A stretch of DNA of 5,648 bases from Rickettsiales bacterium (GCA_031276335.1 JAISNH010000034.1:1-5648); one strand, 5' to 3'; counted from the stretch's first letter, positions 1 through 5,316 are shown. Notes: a model not told the origin generated them from the sequence alone. Made by a program: numbers and translations.

Positions 1-762
1 TACTGCAAGGACGCGCGCCAGAAAATCGTGTCCATAGTCAACGTGGCGCAAAGCACGATAGCATCCGAATCGGACATGATACTGAAGACTCCGGCGGGCG
101 TGGAGGTCGGCGTCGCCTCGACGAAGGCCCTGACCGCTCAGGTGTCGCTCCTGTACCTGCTGGCGGTGGAAATCGCGTTCAGGAACGGCTCCATATCCGG
201 GGAAAAGTACCACGCCATGGTCGCCGAATTCGCGAAGGCCGGCCGCGTGCTGGAAAAGGCGCTGATGCCGGAGCCGGTCGAGGCTATCGAAAAAATCGCG
301 AAGGTGTTCGCACGCGAGGCGGACTACCTAATCTACACCGGCCGCGACATCCTGTTCCCCATGGTGCTGGAGGGGGCGCTCAAGATCGAGGAGGTCAGCT
401 ACATACCTACCCTGGGAGTGGCCTCCGGCGAGCTGAAGCACGGGCCTATCGCGCTTATCGGCGACAGAATGTTCGTAATCGCCCTCAACAACAGCCGCCT
501 GCTGTTCGACAAGAACGCCTCCTCCATCGAGGAAATCGCCGCGCGCAACGGCCGCGTCGTCCTTATCGGAGATATGGAGAGCTACGAGCGCATGCGCGAC
601 AAGGTCTACGCGTTCATCCCGACCGCGGCGACGGACAACAAATTCGAGGTGCTGCTGTCCCAGATAATTCCGATACAGCTTCTGGCGTACTTCGTCAGCG
701 TCGAGAAGGGGCTGGACGTCGACAAGCCGCGCAACCTCGCCAAATCGGTGACGGTGGAGTAG
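1..762 (+). CDS. glmS: Glutamine--fructose-6-phosphate aminotransferase (isomerizing), C-terminal part; 5' end outside window
   Basis: The 253 visible codons are the C-terminal sugar-isomerase half of GlmS, which makes glucosamine-6-phosphate from fructose-6-phosphate and glutamine. This is the first committed step to UDP-GlcNAc for peptidoglycan and lipid A, in the cytoplasm. The reading frame is open from base 1, so the gene starts upstream. An internal GTG at 28 is not a start. Seen directly: the VGVASTKA-TAQ segment, then the second SIS domain with EEVSY (Glu codon 391-393, equivalent to E. coli Glu488), SGELKHGPIALI (His codon 439-441, equivalent to His504), and the family-defining end PRNLAKSVTVE (Lys codon 742-744, equivalent to Lys603, the fructose-6-phosphate Schiff-base lysine). 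All catalytic residues in this part are intact, with no frameshift. The glutaminase domain and first SIS motif are not in the window. It is convergent with the next gene. Confidence 0.97.
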   Translation, partial: YCKDARQKIVSIVNVAQSTIASESDMILKTPAGVEVGVASTKALTAQVSLLYLLAVEIAFRNGSISGEKYHAMVAEFAKAGRVLEKALMPEPVEAIEKIAKVFAREADYLIYTGRDILFPMVLEGALKIEEVSYIPTLGVASGELKHGPIALIGDRMFVIALNNSRLLFDKNASSIEEIAARNGRVVLIGDMESYERMRDKVYAFIPTAATDNKFEVLLSQIIPIQLLAYFVSVEKGLDVDKPRNLAKSVTVE

Positions 763-801
763 CTCCATACTAGCGTCGAATACTATGGCGGCAGCTTTTT
801 T
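761..801 (+). terminator. Possible weak rho-independent terminator of glmS
   Basis: Just at the glmS stop, CCATA (765-769) can pair with TATGG (784-788), and flanking AGCT (761-764) can pair with AGCT (793-796) across a four-base bulge; six Ts follow (796-801). The stem is short, the loop is 14 bases, and the right half lies inside the 3' end of the opposing methyltransferase gene. It is the only terminator-like structure between these two convergent genes, but it is imperfect. Confidence 0.3.
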
Positions 802-1826
802 ATCCGCGCCACCAGCTCCAGATGGCGCGTCATGGGGAATTGGTCGACGGGCTGGATTTCCATAATCCCGTATCCGCCGGACGCCAGAATTTTCGCATCG
901 CGCGCGAAGGTGGCCGGATTGCAGGAGACGTAGATTATGTCCGCCGAAGTTTTCGCCAGCTCGGATGCCTCCGCCTCGGCCCCGTCGCGCGGCGGGTCCA
1001 GTATGACCAGGTCGAACGCGGAAAGCGCGCCGTCCCTTACCGGGCGCCTGAACAAATCCGCCTCCGCCGCCCGCACGTCGAGTCCGTACCGGTTCGCGCT
1101 TATGTTTATCTGCCGTACCGCCGCCCGGTCGCAGTCGTAGGCCGAAATCTTCCGTCCCGCCTCCGCTAGGCCGAACGAGAACAGCCCCAGCCCGGAAAAC
1201 AGGTCGGCGACGCGCGCGTATTTCTTCCCTTCCATGAAGCCCTTCGCCGCGGCGAATATCGCGGCTTCGCCTTCCGCGCTCGGCTGCAGGAAGGTTCCGG
1301 GCGGATACGCGACCTCGCGTCCGCCGAAGCTTACGCGCGGTGTTTCTTCTTCCCATAGGATTCCGCTTTCCGACGATATAGAGATGATTCCGTTCGCGCG
1401 GGCGAACTCTCGAATCTTCGGCTGGTCGAGCGGCGCGGTTCTTATGCCCTCGAAGCGCAGGACGATTCCGTTTTCGACGCGCACGATTTCAACCGCCCCG
1501 AAGCTCCGTTCGACCAGCGAGCGGAAGAGCGCCCGCAATTTCGGGAGCAGGGCGCCTATCTCCGGCAGCAGCTGGGGGCAACTTGCGACCGGCACGACGT
1601 CGTTCGTCCTCGCCCTGAAAAATCCGACGTTCGCGCCGTAGTCGACCTTCAGCTCCGCCCTGCGACGGCGCCCGGCCGGGATCCTGAGGATCGGCAGCAT
1701 GCGGCCGGACGGCACCCCGCGTTCCTCCAGCTCGCGTGAAAGCATCGCCTCCTTGCCGGGCGCATGCGCGGAATCGCATCCGCCGCACTTTCCAAAATAT
1801 CCGCACGCCGTGTTTTCCATACGCAT
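783..1826 (-). CDS. Class I SAM-dependent RNA (uracil-5) methyltransferase, RumA/RlmC/TrmA family
   Basis: A 347-residue enzyme that methylates C5 of a uridine in rRNA or tRNA. Seen in order: iron-sulfur cysteines C8, C14 and C17 (C-x5-CGGC) and a fourth at C83 (ASCPQ), as in RumA-type 4Fe-4S enzymes; PPGTFLQ (175-181); SAM motif I, DLFSGLGLFSFG (208-219); acidic DCD (231-233); DPPR (277-280); the nucleophile C302 in YVSCNP; and E337 in RHLE, the position of the proton-abstracting Glu. It has no N-terminal TRAM domain, so it resembles RlmC-length rather than RlmD-length members. It aligns best with the alphaproteobacterial group in which RRRAEL follows a short N-terminus. The target (U747, U1939 or tRNA U54) cannot be decided from sequence alone, so no symbol is given. 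ATG 1826 was chosen; Met3 (ATG 1820) is an alternative, and neither has a convincing Shine-Dalgarno. Monocistronic, facing away from csp. Confidence 0.9.
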   Translation of the reverse strand: MRMENTACGYFGKCGGCDSAHAPGKEAMLSRELEERGVPSGRMLPILRIPAGRRRRAELKVDYGANVGFFRARTNDVVPVASCPQLLPEIGALLPKLRALFRSLVERSFGAVEIVRVENGIVLRFEGIRTAPLDQPKIREFARANGIISISSESGILWEEETPRVSFGGREVAYPPGTFLQPSAEGEAAIFAAAKGFMEGKKYARVADLFSGLGLFSFGLAEAGRKISAYDCDRAAVRQINISANRYGLDVRAAEADLFRRPVRDGALSAFDLVILDPPRDGAEAEASELAKTSADIIYVSCNPATFARDAKILASGGYGIMEIQPVDQFPMTRHLELVARIKKLPP

Positions 1827-1855
1827 ATTATGGCGCGCAGGCCTTTTCCGCGCAA
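1827..1855 (-). promoter_or_regulatory. Possible promoter of the methyltransferase gene, very close to its start
   Basis: On the minus strand, TTGCGC (1855-1850) and CATAAT (1832-1827) are separated by exactly 17 bases. The -10 matches 5 of 6 and the -35 matches 3 of 6. Transcription would then start near base 1820, the A of the second ATG of the gene. This is a weak call, because such a promoter would give a leaderless message. Confidence 0.25.
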
Positions 1856-1894
1856 GGCTTTTGTCGCGACCGGCGGCCGCGGAATAAATAACTC

Positions 1895-1922
1895 TTGCTT
1901 ATATTTCGAAAAGTTCTACAAT
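1895..1922 (+). promoter_or_regulatory. Probable sigma70-type promoter of the cold-shock gene
   Basis: TTGCTT (1895-1900) and TACAAT (1917-1922) are separated by 16 bases in an AT-rich stretch that contrasts with the GC-rich genes around it. Predicted start of transcription is near 1929, giving a leader of about 105 bases before the csp start codon. Long leaders are usual for cold-shock genes. Confidence 0.5.
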
Positions 1923-1926
1923 ATAA

Positions 1927-1962
1927 CCGGAATATGTTCGATATGAAGGTTTGGATTTCCGG
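1927..1962 (+). promoter_or_regulatory. Predicted hairpin at the 5' end of the csp leader RNA
   Basis: CCGGAA (1927-1932) is complementary to TTCCGG (1957-1962). Inside this arm, ATAT (1932-1935) can pair with ATAT (1941-1944) around GTTCG, as an alternative or nested stem. If transcription starts near 1929, the outer stem sits at the extreme 5' end of the message, where it could protect the RNA or respond to temperature. Only the pairing is seen; the role is inferred. No E. coli-type cold box was recognised. Confidence 0.35.
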
Positions 1963-2024
1963 TTCTAACACAACTTGTATTCTTCCTCAGCTCAGCTCAT
2001 ATTTTCGCATACTAACTATAACAT

Positions 2025-2029
2025 GAGGA
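2025..2029 (+). promoter_or_regulatory. Ribosome binding site of csp
   Basis: GAGGA lies five bases before ATG 2035. It decides the start: an in-frame ATG at 2023 and a TTG at 1975 have no Shine-Dalgarno, and proteins starting there would carry extra residues before the conserved MTKGTVKWFN. Confidence 0.75.
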
Positions 2030-2034
2030 CGTTT

Positions 2035-2235
2035 ATGACAAAAGGCACAGTTAAATGGTTTAATTCCAAGAAGGGCTACGGCTTCGTGCAGCCCGACGAT
2101 GGCGACAAGGATGTGTTCATCCATATCACCGCGGTGAAGGCCGCCGGCATATACCTGAACGAAGGCACCCGGATCGAGTTCGACATCGTTTCCAAGAACG
2201 GAAAAGAATCGGCCGAGAATCTGAAACAGGAATAA
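2035..2235 (+). CDS. csp: Cold-shock domain protein (CspA family)
   Basis: A 66-residue single-domain protein of the usual CspA size. It is a small cytoplasmic beta-barrel that binds single-stranded RNA and DNA, melts mRNA secondary structure and helps translation, often at low temperature or in rapid growth. Seen: the opening GTVKWFNSKKGYGFV with RNP1 (KGYGFV, 13-18), RNP2 (VFIHI, 27-31), and aromatic residues W8, F9, F17 and F28 on the nucleic-acid face. RNP2 has Ile-His-Ile where VFVHFS is commoner, a mild variation. It is transcribed alone: its own promoter and a leader of about 105 bases lie upstream and a strong terminator lies downstream. Whether it is cold-induced or constitutive cannot be read from the sequence, and the paralogue number is unknown. 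Confidence 0.96.
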   Translation: MTKGTVKWFNSKKGYGFVQPDDGDKDVFIHITAVKAAGIYLNEGTRIEFDIVSKNGKESAENLKQE

Positions 2236-2251
2236 TTGTTGCAGGCTTTGG

Positions 2252-2279
2252 AAAATCCCCTCTCCGGAGGGGATTTTTT
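2252..2279 (+). terminator. Strong rho-independent terminator of csp
   Basis: A perfect 11-bp stem (2252-2262 with 2267-2277) closes a TCCG tetraloop. In RNA this is a C(UCCG)G loop of the stable UNCG class. A run of six Ts (2274-2279) follows, 16 bases after the csp stop codon. The four As at the left foot would give a short U-run on the other strand, so it may also stop transcripts arriving from ppaC. Confidence 0.95.
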
Positions 2280-2283
2280 GCAG

Positions 2284-2299
2284 TGGCGCCGGAGCGCCA
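2284..2299 (-). terminator. Small hairpin downstream of ppaC, possibly part of a bidirectional stop
   Basis: On the minus strand, TGGCGC (2299-2294), TCCG and GCGCCA (2289-2284) form a 6-bp stem with a UCCG tetraloop, 17 bases after the ppaC stop. No T-run follows it, so alone it is not a canonical terminator. On this strand the next element is the reverse of the csp terminator. Confidence 0.35.
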
Positions 2300-2316
2300 G
2301 GACTGCGCCTCATAGC

Positions 2317-3234
2317 CTACAGGTTTTCCTCCAGCGGAGGCACGACCTGCTTCTTGCGGCTCATCATGCCCTGGCACCACGCCCGGTTGTCCTTTAGCCT
2401 TATGCCGAATATCCCTTCCACCTTCGCGTCGTCGTCGGTATAGGCGATCAGCTCGGTGCCCTCCTTCATGATGTCCGTCATCATGAACAGTATTCCGAAA
2501 TACCCATTTTCCTTTTTCAGCTTCTGCAGCGCGGCCTTGATTCCGGGCAGCTTGCCGGCGGCGAGGGAGAGGTCGACCAGCTCTATCTGGCCTATGCCGA
2601 TCTTCCTGCCCCTTATGTCGAAATCCTTGAAATCGCGGCCTATCAGGTCTTCGGGCGAATCGTTTTCGACGGAGGATTTCACGCGCATCATTTCCATGCC
2701 GACGTCGACCGCGCTCATGGCCGACTTCTTCTCCAGATCGTCGACCGCCTTCTTGTCCTCGGCCGTGGTGGTCGGGGACTTGAACATCACGGTGTCGGAA
2801 AGTATCGCGCACATCATCGCGCCCGCTATGTCGGACGGAATCTCTACGCGGTAGAAGTCGAACATCAGCTTCAGTATGGTGCAGGTGCAGCCGACGGGAC
2901 GCGTCCATACCTCGATAGGGGCGGGCGTCTTCAGTCCGCCGAGGTTGTGGTGGTCGACTATGTACCTTATGTCCGCCCCGGCGATGTCGGGCGGCAGCTG
3001 TCCCGGCTCGGTCGAATCGACGAGCGCAACCTCCAATTCCGCGATGCGGTCGACCGTTTCCGGAACATTCAGCCCGAACTTTTCGAGCACGAACCGGGTT
3101 TCGCCGTTTATCGTCCCCTGTACCGCGGGACGTGCCTCTATCCTTCGCGCGTTCAAAAGGTACGCGTACGCGATTGCGGAGACCACGCTGTCGGTGTCGG
3201 GCGACTTGTGCCCCAAAACTGTTATCATTGCCAT
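2317..3234 (-). CDS. ppaC: Manganese-dependent inorganic pyrophosphatase, family II (DHH superfamily)
   Basis: A soluble cytoplasmic enzyme of 305 residues (family about 309) that hydrolyses pyrophosphate to two phosphates and so pulls biosynthetic reactions forward. Seen: GHKSPDTDS with metal ligands H9, D13 and D15; VDSTEPGQLP with D73; DHHNLGG with D94, H95 and H96; ILSDTVMFKSPTTT with D147; and C-terminal SRKKQVVPPL with R293 and K294, which bind substrate. No CBS or DRTGG insert is present, so it is the plain, non-regulated form. After D73 it reads STEPGQLP, unlike the DHNE of B. subtilis. It begins one base after the map stop codon; its Shine-Dalgarno (AAGGAGAG, 3250-3243) lies inside map, so the two are very likely co-transcribed. 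ATG 3234 was chosen; Met3 is also possible. Confidence 0.96.
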   Translation of the reverse strand: MAMITVLGHKSPDTDSVVSAIAYAYLLNARRIEARPAVQGTINGETRFVLEKFGLNVPETVDRIAELEVALVDSTEPGQLPPDIAGADIRYIVDHHNLGGLKTPAPIEVWTRPVGCTCTILKLMFDFYRVEIPSDIAGAMMCAILSDTVMFKSPTTTAEDKKAVDDLEKKSAMSAVDVGMEMMRVKSSVENDSPEDLIGRDFKDFDIRGRKIGIGQIELVDLSLAAGKLPGIKAALQKLKKENGYFGILFMMTDIMKEGTELIAYTDDDAKVEGIFGIRLKDNRAWCQGMMSRKKQVVPPLEENL

Positions 3235-3235
3235 G

Positions 3236-4024
3236 TTATTTGCTCTCCTTTCTGTATGGTGGTTTAGTATAGCCCTTGGGCGACAGGGTGAAGATTTTCA
3301 CGCCGGTTTTCGTTATGCCGACGGTGTGCTCGAACTGCGCGGACAGGCCGCCGTCCACAGTGGTCGCGGTCCAGTCGTCGTCCCCGATCTCCATCTTCCA
3401 CCCGCCGGTGTTGACCATGGGCTCTATCGTGAAAATCTGACCCTCGCGCATGATTTCCCCCTCCATGGCACTGTCGTAGTAGTGAAGCACGTTCGGCTCC
3501 TCGTGGAACGAGGTTCCCGTGCCGTGCCCGCAGAAGTCGCGGACGACGGAAAAGCCGCGCGCCTCGCACATGCCCTGTATCGTGCGTCCGATTTCGGCGA
3601 AGCTTTGCCCGGGGCGGCATATCGAAATCGCCGCCATCATCGAATCGTAGGTCACGTCGATAAGCTCGCGCGTGCGCGGCGGGATGCGGCCTACGGCGTA
3701 CATGCGGCTGGTGTCGCCGAAATATCCGCCGGATTCGGTCGTCACGTCGATGTTCAATATGTCGCCGTCCTTCAGGTATTCGTGCTTGCTGGGGATGCCG
3801 TGGCAGATGACCGAGTTCAGCGATATGCAGCAGCTTTTCGGGTATCCCATGTAGCCCAGGGTGGCGCATGTCGCGCCCTGGCGACGGGTATGTTCGGCCA
3901 CCAGCTTGTCCAGCTCGAACGTCGATATGCCGGCGGACACATAGTCCGTTATGAAGTCCAGGGTTTCCGCGGCCAGCCGCCCCGCTTTCTCGACGCCCTT
4001 GAAGTGTGTTTCGCTGTAAATCAT
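3236..4024 (-). CDS. map: Methionine aminopeptidase, type I
   Basis: Removes the N-terminal methionine from new proteins whose second residue is small. It acts in the cytoplasm at the ribosome exit and uses two metal ions. The protein is 262 residues, the usual size for a bacterial type Ia enzyme with no N-terminal extension. All key residues are visible: H75 (CHGIP), metal ligands D93 (NIDVT), D104 (GDTSRMY), H167 (GHGTG), E201 (FTIEPM) and E232 (QFEHTV), plus substrate-side H174 (FHEEP). The tail SAQFEHTVGITKTG..IFTLSPKG is typical of alphaproteobacteria. The chosen ATG at 4024 has only a weak purine-rich leader before it. First gene of a two-gene unit with ppaC, divergent from the phosphofructokinase gene. 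Confidence 0.97.
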   Translation of the reverse strand: MIYSETHFKGVEKAGRLAAETLDFITDYVSAGISTFELDKLVAEHTRRQGATCATLGYMGYPKSCCISLNSVICHGIPSKHEYLKDGDILNIDVTTESGGYFGDTSRMYAVGRIPPRTRELIDVTYDSMMAAISICRPGQSFAEIGRTIQGMCEARGFSVVRDFCGHGTGTSFHEEPNVLHYYDSAMEGEIMREGQIFTIEPMVNTGGWKMEIGDDDWTATTVDGGLSAQFEHTVGITKTGVKIFTLSPKGYTKPPYRKESK

Positions 4025-4047
4025 TCCATGTCCCGAATTTTCCCTTC

Positions 4048-4053
4048 ATTATA
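4048..4053 (-). promoter_or_regulatory. Probable -10 box of the map-ppaC operon
   Basis: A consensus TATAAT on the minus strand lies 23 bases before the map start codon. At 17-base spacing the -35 position (4076-4071) reads only TTTATT, a 3 of 6 match. Predicted transcription start is near 4041, leaving a short leader of about 17 bases. Confidence 0.5.
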
Positions 4054-4079
4054 GATAAACACGCCGGAAAAATAAAGGC

Positions 4080-4104
4080 AAAAGTTTCCAGCAGAAAAGT
4101 TTCC
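4080..4104 (+). repeat. Two 10-bp direct repeats upstream of the pfk promoter
   Basis: AAAAGTTTCC occurs at 4080-4089 and again at 4095-4104, a period of 15 bases, in the divergent control region. The second copy ends two bases before the -35 box of the phosphofructokinase promoter. It may be a paired regulator site or an AT-rich upstream element; no known regulator is recognised. Confidence 0.5.
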
Positions 4105-4106
4105 CC

Positions 4107-4135
4107 TTTACCTGTGTTTCGCGCCTTGCTATAAT
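4107..4135 (+). promoter_or_regulatory. Promoter of the phosphofructokinase gene
   Basis: TTTACC (4107-4112, 4 of 6) and TATAAT (4130-4135, 6 of 6) are separated by 17 bases, and TGC just before the -10 makes it an extended -10 element. Transcription should start near 4142. This excludes the in-frame ATG at 4134, which lies inside the -10 box, as the translation start. Confidence 0.8.
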
Positions 4136-4151
4136 GGCTATTGTATTTGGA

Positions 4152-4156
4152 AAGGA
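4152..4156 (+). promoter_or_regulatory. Ribosome binding site of the phosphofructokinase gene
   Basis: AAGGA lies seven bases before ATG 4164. With the promoter at 4107-4135, it fixes the start at 4164 rather than 4134, which would add ten residues (MAIVFGKERN) before the conserved N-terminus. Confidence 0.75.
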
Positions 4157-4163
4157 AAGAAAT

Positions 4164-5246
4164 ATGGCTGGCAAAAAGAAGCGGGTCGGGGTTTTCACCT
4201 CCGGCGGGGATTGCGCGGGACTGAACATGGCCGTGATGGCCGTCGTGAAGCGCGCGATAACGGGTTACGGATGGGAAATAATCGGGATAGAGGACGGACA
4301 GGACGGCCTTACGGGCGCCTCGTCCAACTTCAGAATGGGATTGAAGATGCCCTTCGGCGATCTGATACGCCAGGGCGGATCGTTCCTGGGCGCGTTTTCG
4401 CGCGCCAACTACAAGGACAAGTACGTCGGCGAGCTGGAAACCCGCCGCATGATAACCGCCGACGTCGCAAAGGGCATAAAGAGGCTGAAGCTGGACGCGA
4501 TTATCGCGACCGGGGGCAACGGCACCATGCTGTTTGCCAGCGGATTTGCCCGCGCGGCCGGCGTCGCCTTCATGGGCATACCGAAGACGATCGACAACGA
4601 CACCCCGGGCTCCGACATATCAATCGGATGCAATTCGGCCGTCGGCGTATGTACCGATGCGCTCGACAACATATACTGGACTGCGAAAAGCCACCGGCGC
4701 GCAATCGTCACCGAGGTCATGGGGCGCGACACAGGGCATCTGGCCCTCGCCGCGGGCGTGTCGTCGAACGCCGACGCCATACTCGTCCCGGAAATCCCGT
4801 ACACAATCGACGGCGTGGTAAAGAAGCTGAAGTCCGTGCGGAAAACCGAGGGGCGGGAGCATTTCCTTATCGTCGCGGCGGAGGGCGCCGGGGCGGAGAA
4901 GGGCGAGAAGCTGGACGCGCAGCATTACGGCAACGTCGCGAAATACGTCGAGCTGAAGCTGGACAAGGCCGGATTTACGGTGCGCTCCAACCAGCTGGGG
5001 CACATACAGCGCGGTAGCCTGCCCTCCGCCTTCGACCGGCAGCTCGCCTCCATGCTTTCGACCTTCGCCGTGGATACGCTCGCCTCCGGCCGGCACAAGT
5101 GCGCCATGGTCGGGATGCGGGACGGAAAATTCGTCGTGAACGACCTGTCGCATTTCGACAAGGCAGCCACCCGCTTCCTGAGCACGAAGTCGAAAATCGT
5201 CCGTACCGCGTGCGATTTGGGAATATACATAGGCGAGCACAAGTAA
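4164..5246 (+). CDS. pfkA: 6-phosphofructokinase (PfkA superfamily; phosphoryl donor uncertain)
   Basis: A 360-residue enzyme that phosphorylates fructose-6-phosphate to fructose-1,6-bisphosphate in glycolysis. Seen: TSGGDCAGLN (12-21; ATP/PPi enzymes have GGDxPGxN), GGSFLGAFSR, ATGGNGTM (115-122), PKTIDND (140-146) with the catalytic Asp D144, SHRRAIVTEVMGRDTGHLAL, PEIPYTID, and LGHIQRGSLPSAFDR. The donor-type positions are Gly120 (E. coli Gly104, ATP-like) and Lys141 (E. coli Gly124; Lys is usual in PPi enzymes). This Gly/Lys mix is known from ATP-using actinomycete-type enzymes, so ATP is favoured but PPi is not excluded. The residue equal to the Mg-binding Asp103 of E. coli is Asn119, which is unusual. 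At 360 residues it is about 40 longer than E. coli PfkA. It has its own promoter and is divergent from map; kdsA follows 70 bases later with a separate promoter. Confidence 0.93.
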   Translation: MAGKKKRVGVFTSGGDCAGLNMAVMAVVKRAITGYGWEIIGIEDGQDGLTGASSNFRMGLKMPFGDLIRQGGSFLGAFSRANYKDKYVGELETRRMITADVAKGIKRLKLDAIIATGGNGTMLFASGFARAAGVAFMGIPKTIDNDTPGSDISIGCNSAVGVCTDALDNIYWTAKSHRRAIVTEVMGRDTGHLALAAGVSSNADAILVPEIPYTIDGVVKKLKSVRKTEGREHFLIVAAEGAGAEKGEKLDAQHYGNVAKYVELKLDKAGFTVRSNQLGHIQRGSLPSAFDRQLASMLSTFAVDTLASGRHKCAMVGMRDGKFVVNDLSHFDKAATRFLSTKSKIVRTACDLGIYIGEHK

Positions 5247-5252
5247 ATCCCC

Positions 5253-5284
5253 GCGGCTATTGACCTTTCGTTCATAGCGGCTAT
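5253..5284 (+). repeat. 8-bp direct repeat overlapping the kdsA promoter boxes
   Basis: GCGGCTAT occurs at 5253-5260 and 5277-5284, 24 bases apart. The first copy ends on the first base of the -35 box and the second overlaps the first half of the -10 box. It could be an operator or coincidence. Confidence 0.35.
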
Positions 5285-5287
5285 AAT
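5260..5287 (+). promoter_or_regulatory. Promoter of kdsA
   Basis: TTGACC (5260-5265, 5 of 6) and TATAAT (5282-5287, 6 of 6) are separated by 16 bases, which predicts a strong housekeeping promoter with a start near 5294 and a leader of about 23 bases. No terminator for the preceding phosphofructokinase gene is visible, so some read-through into kdsA is possible. Confidence 0.85.
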
Positions 5288-5288
5288 A

Positions 5289-5310
5289 CTCCTGTCACAA
5301 CCAACAGGAG
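5289..5310 (+). promoter_or_regulatory. Inverted repeat covering the kdsA transcription start and ribosome binding site
   Basis: CTCCTGT (5289-5295) is the exact reverse complement of ACAGGAG (5304-5310), with an 8-base loop. The right arm contains AGGAG (5306-5310), the Shine-Dalgarno six bases before ATG 5317. In a transcript reading through from upstream the ribosome site would be paired. In one starting near 5294 most of the left arm would be missing. It could instead be a DNA operator. Confidence 0.45.
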
Positions 5311-5316
5311 CGAATC

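Noticed and set aside
328..1356. 342-codon open frame on the minus strand across the glmS 3' end and into the methyltransferase
   Set aside because: It overlaps two well-supported genes in other frames, is very rich in Arg and Gly as expected of a shadow frame in GC-rich DNA, and shows no recognisable motif.
1975..2034. Longer cold-shock protein starting at TTG 1975 or ATG 2023
   Set aside because: No ribosome site before either; the extra residues are outside the conserved domain, and GAGGA sits correctly for ATG 2035.
1827..2034. Small RNA gene, tRNA or riboswitch in the largest intergenic gap
   Set aside because: No cloverleaf, no known aptamer core and no internal terminator; the stretch is adequately explained by a promoter and leader for csp.
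2876..4054. 392-codon open frame on the plus strand opposite ppaC and map
   Set aside because: It is antisense to two genes with complete catalytic motifs, and its low-complexity composition and lack of a ribosome site mark it as a shadow.
4134..4163. Longer N-terminus for the phosphofructokinase starting at ATG 4134
   Set aside because: The ATG lies within the -10 box of a good promoter and lacks a Shine-Dalgarno; ATG 4164 has AAGGA at seven bases.
4620..5240. 206-codon open frame on the minus strand inside the phosphofructokinase gene
   Set aside because: Antisense to conserved PFK motifs; no family features.
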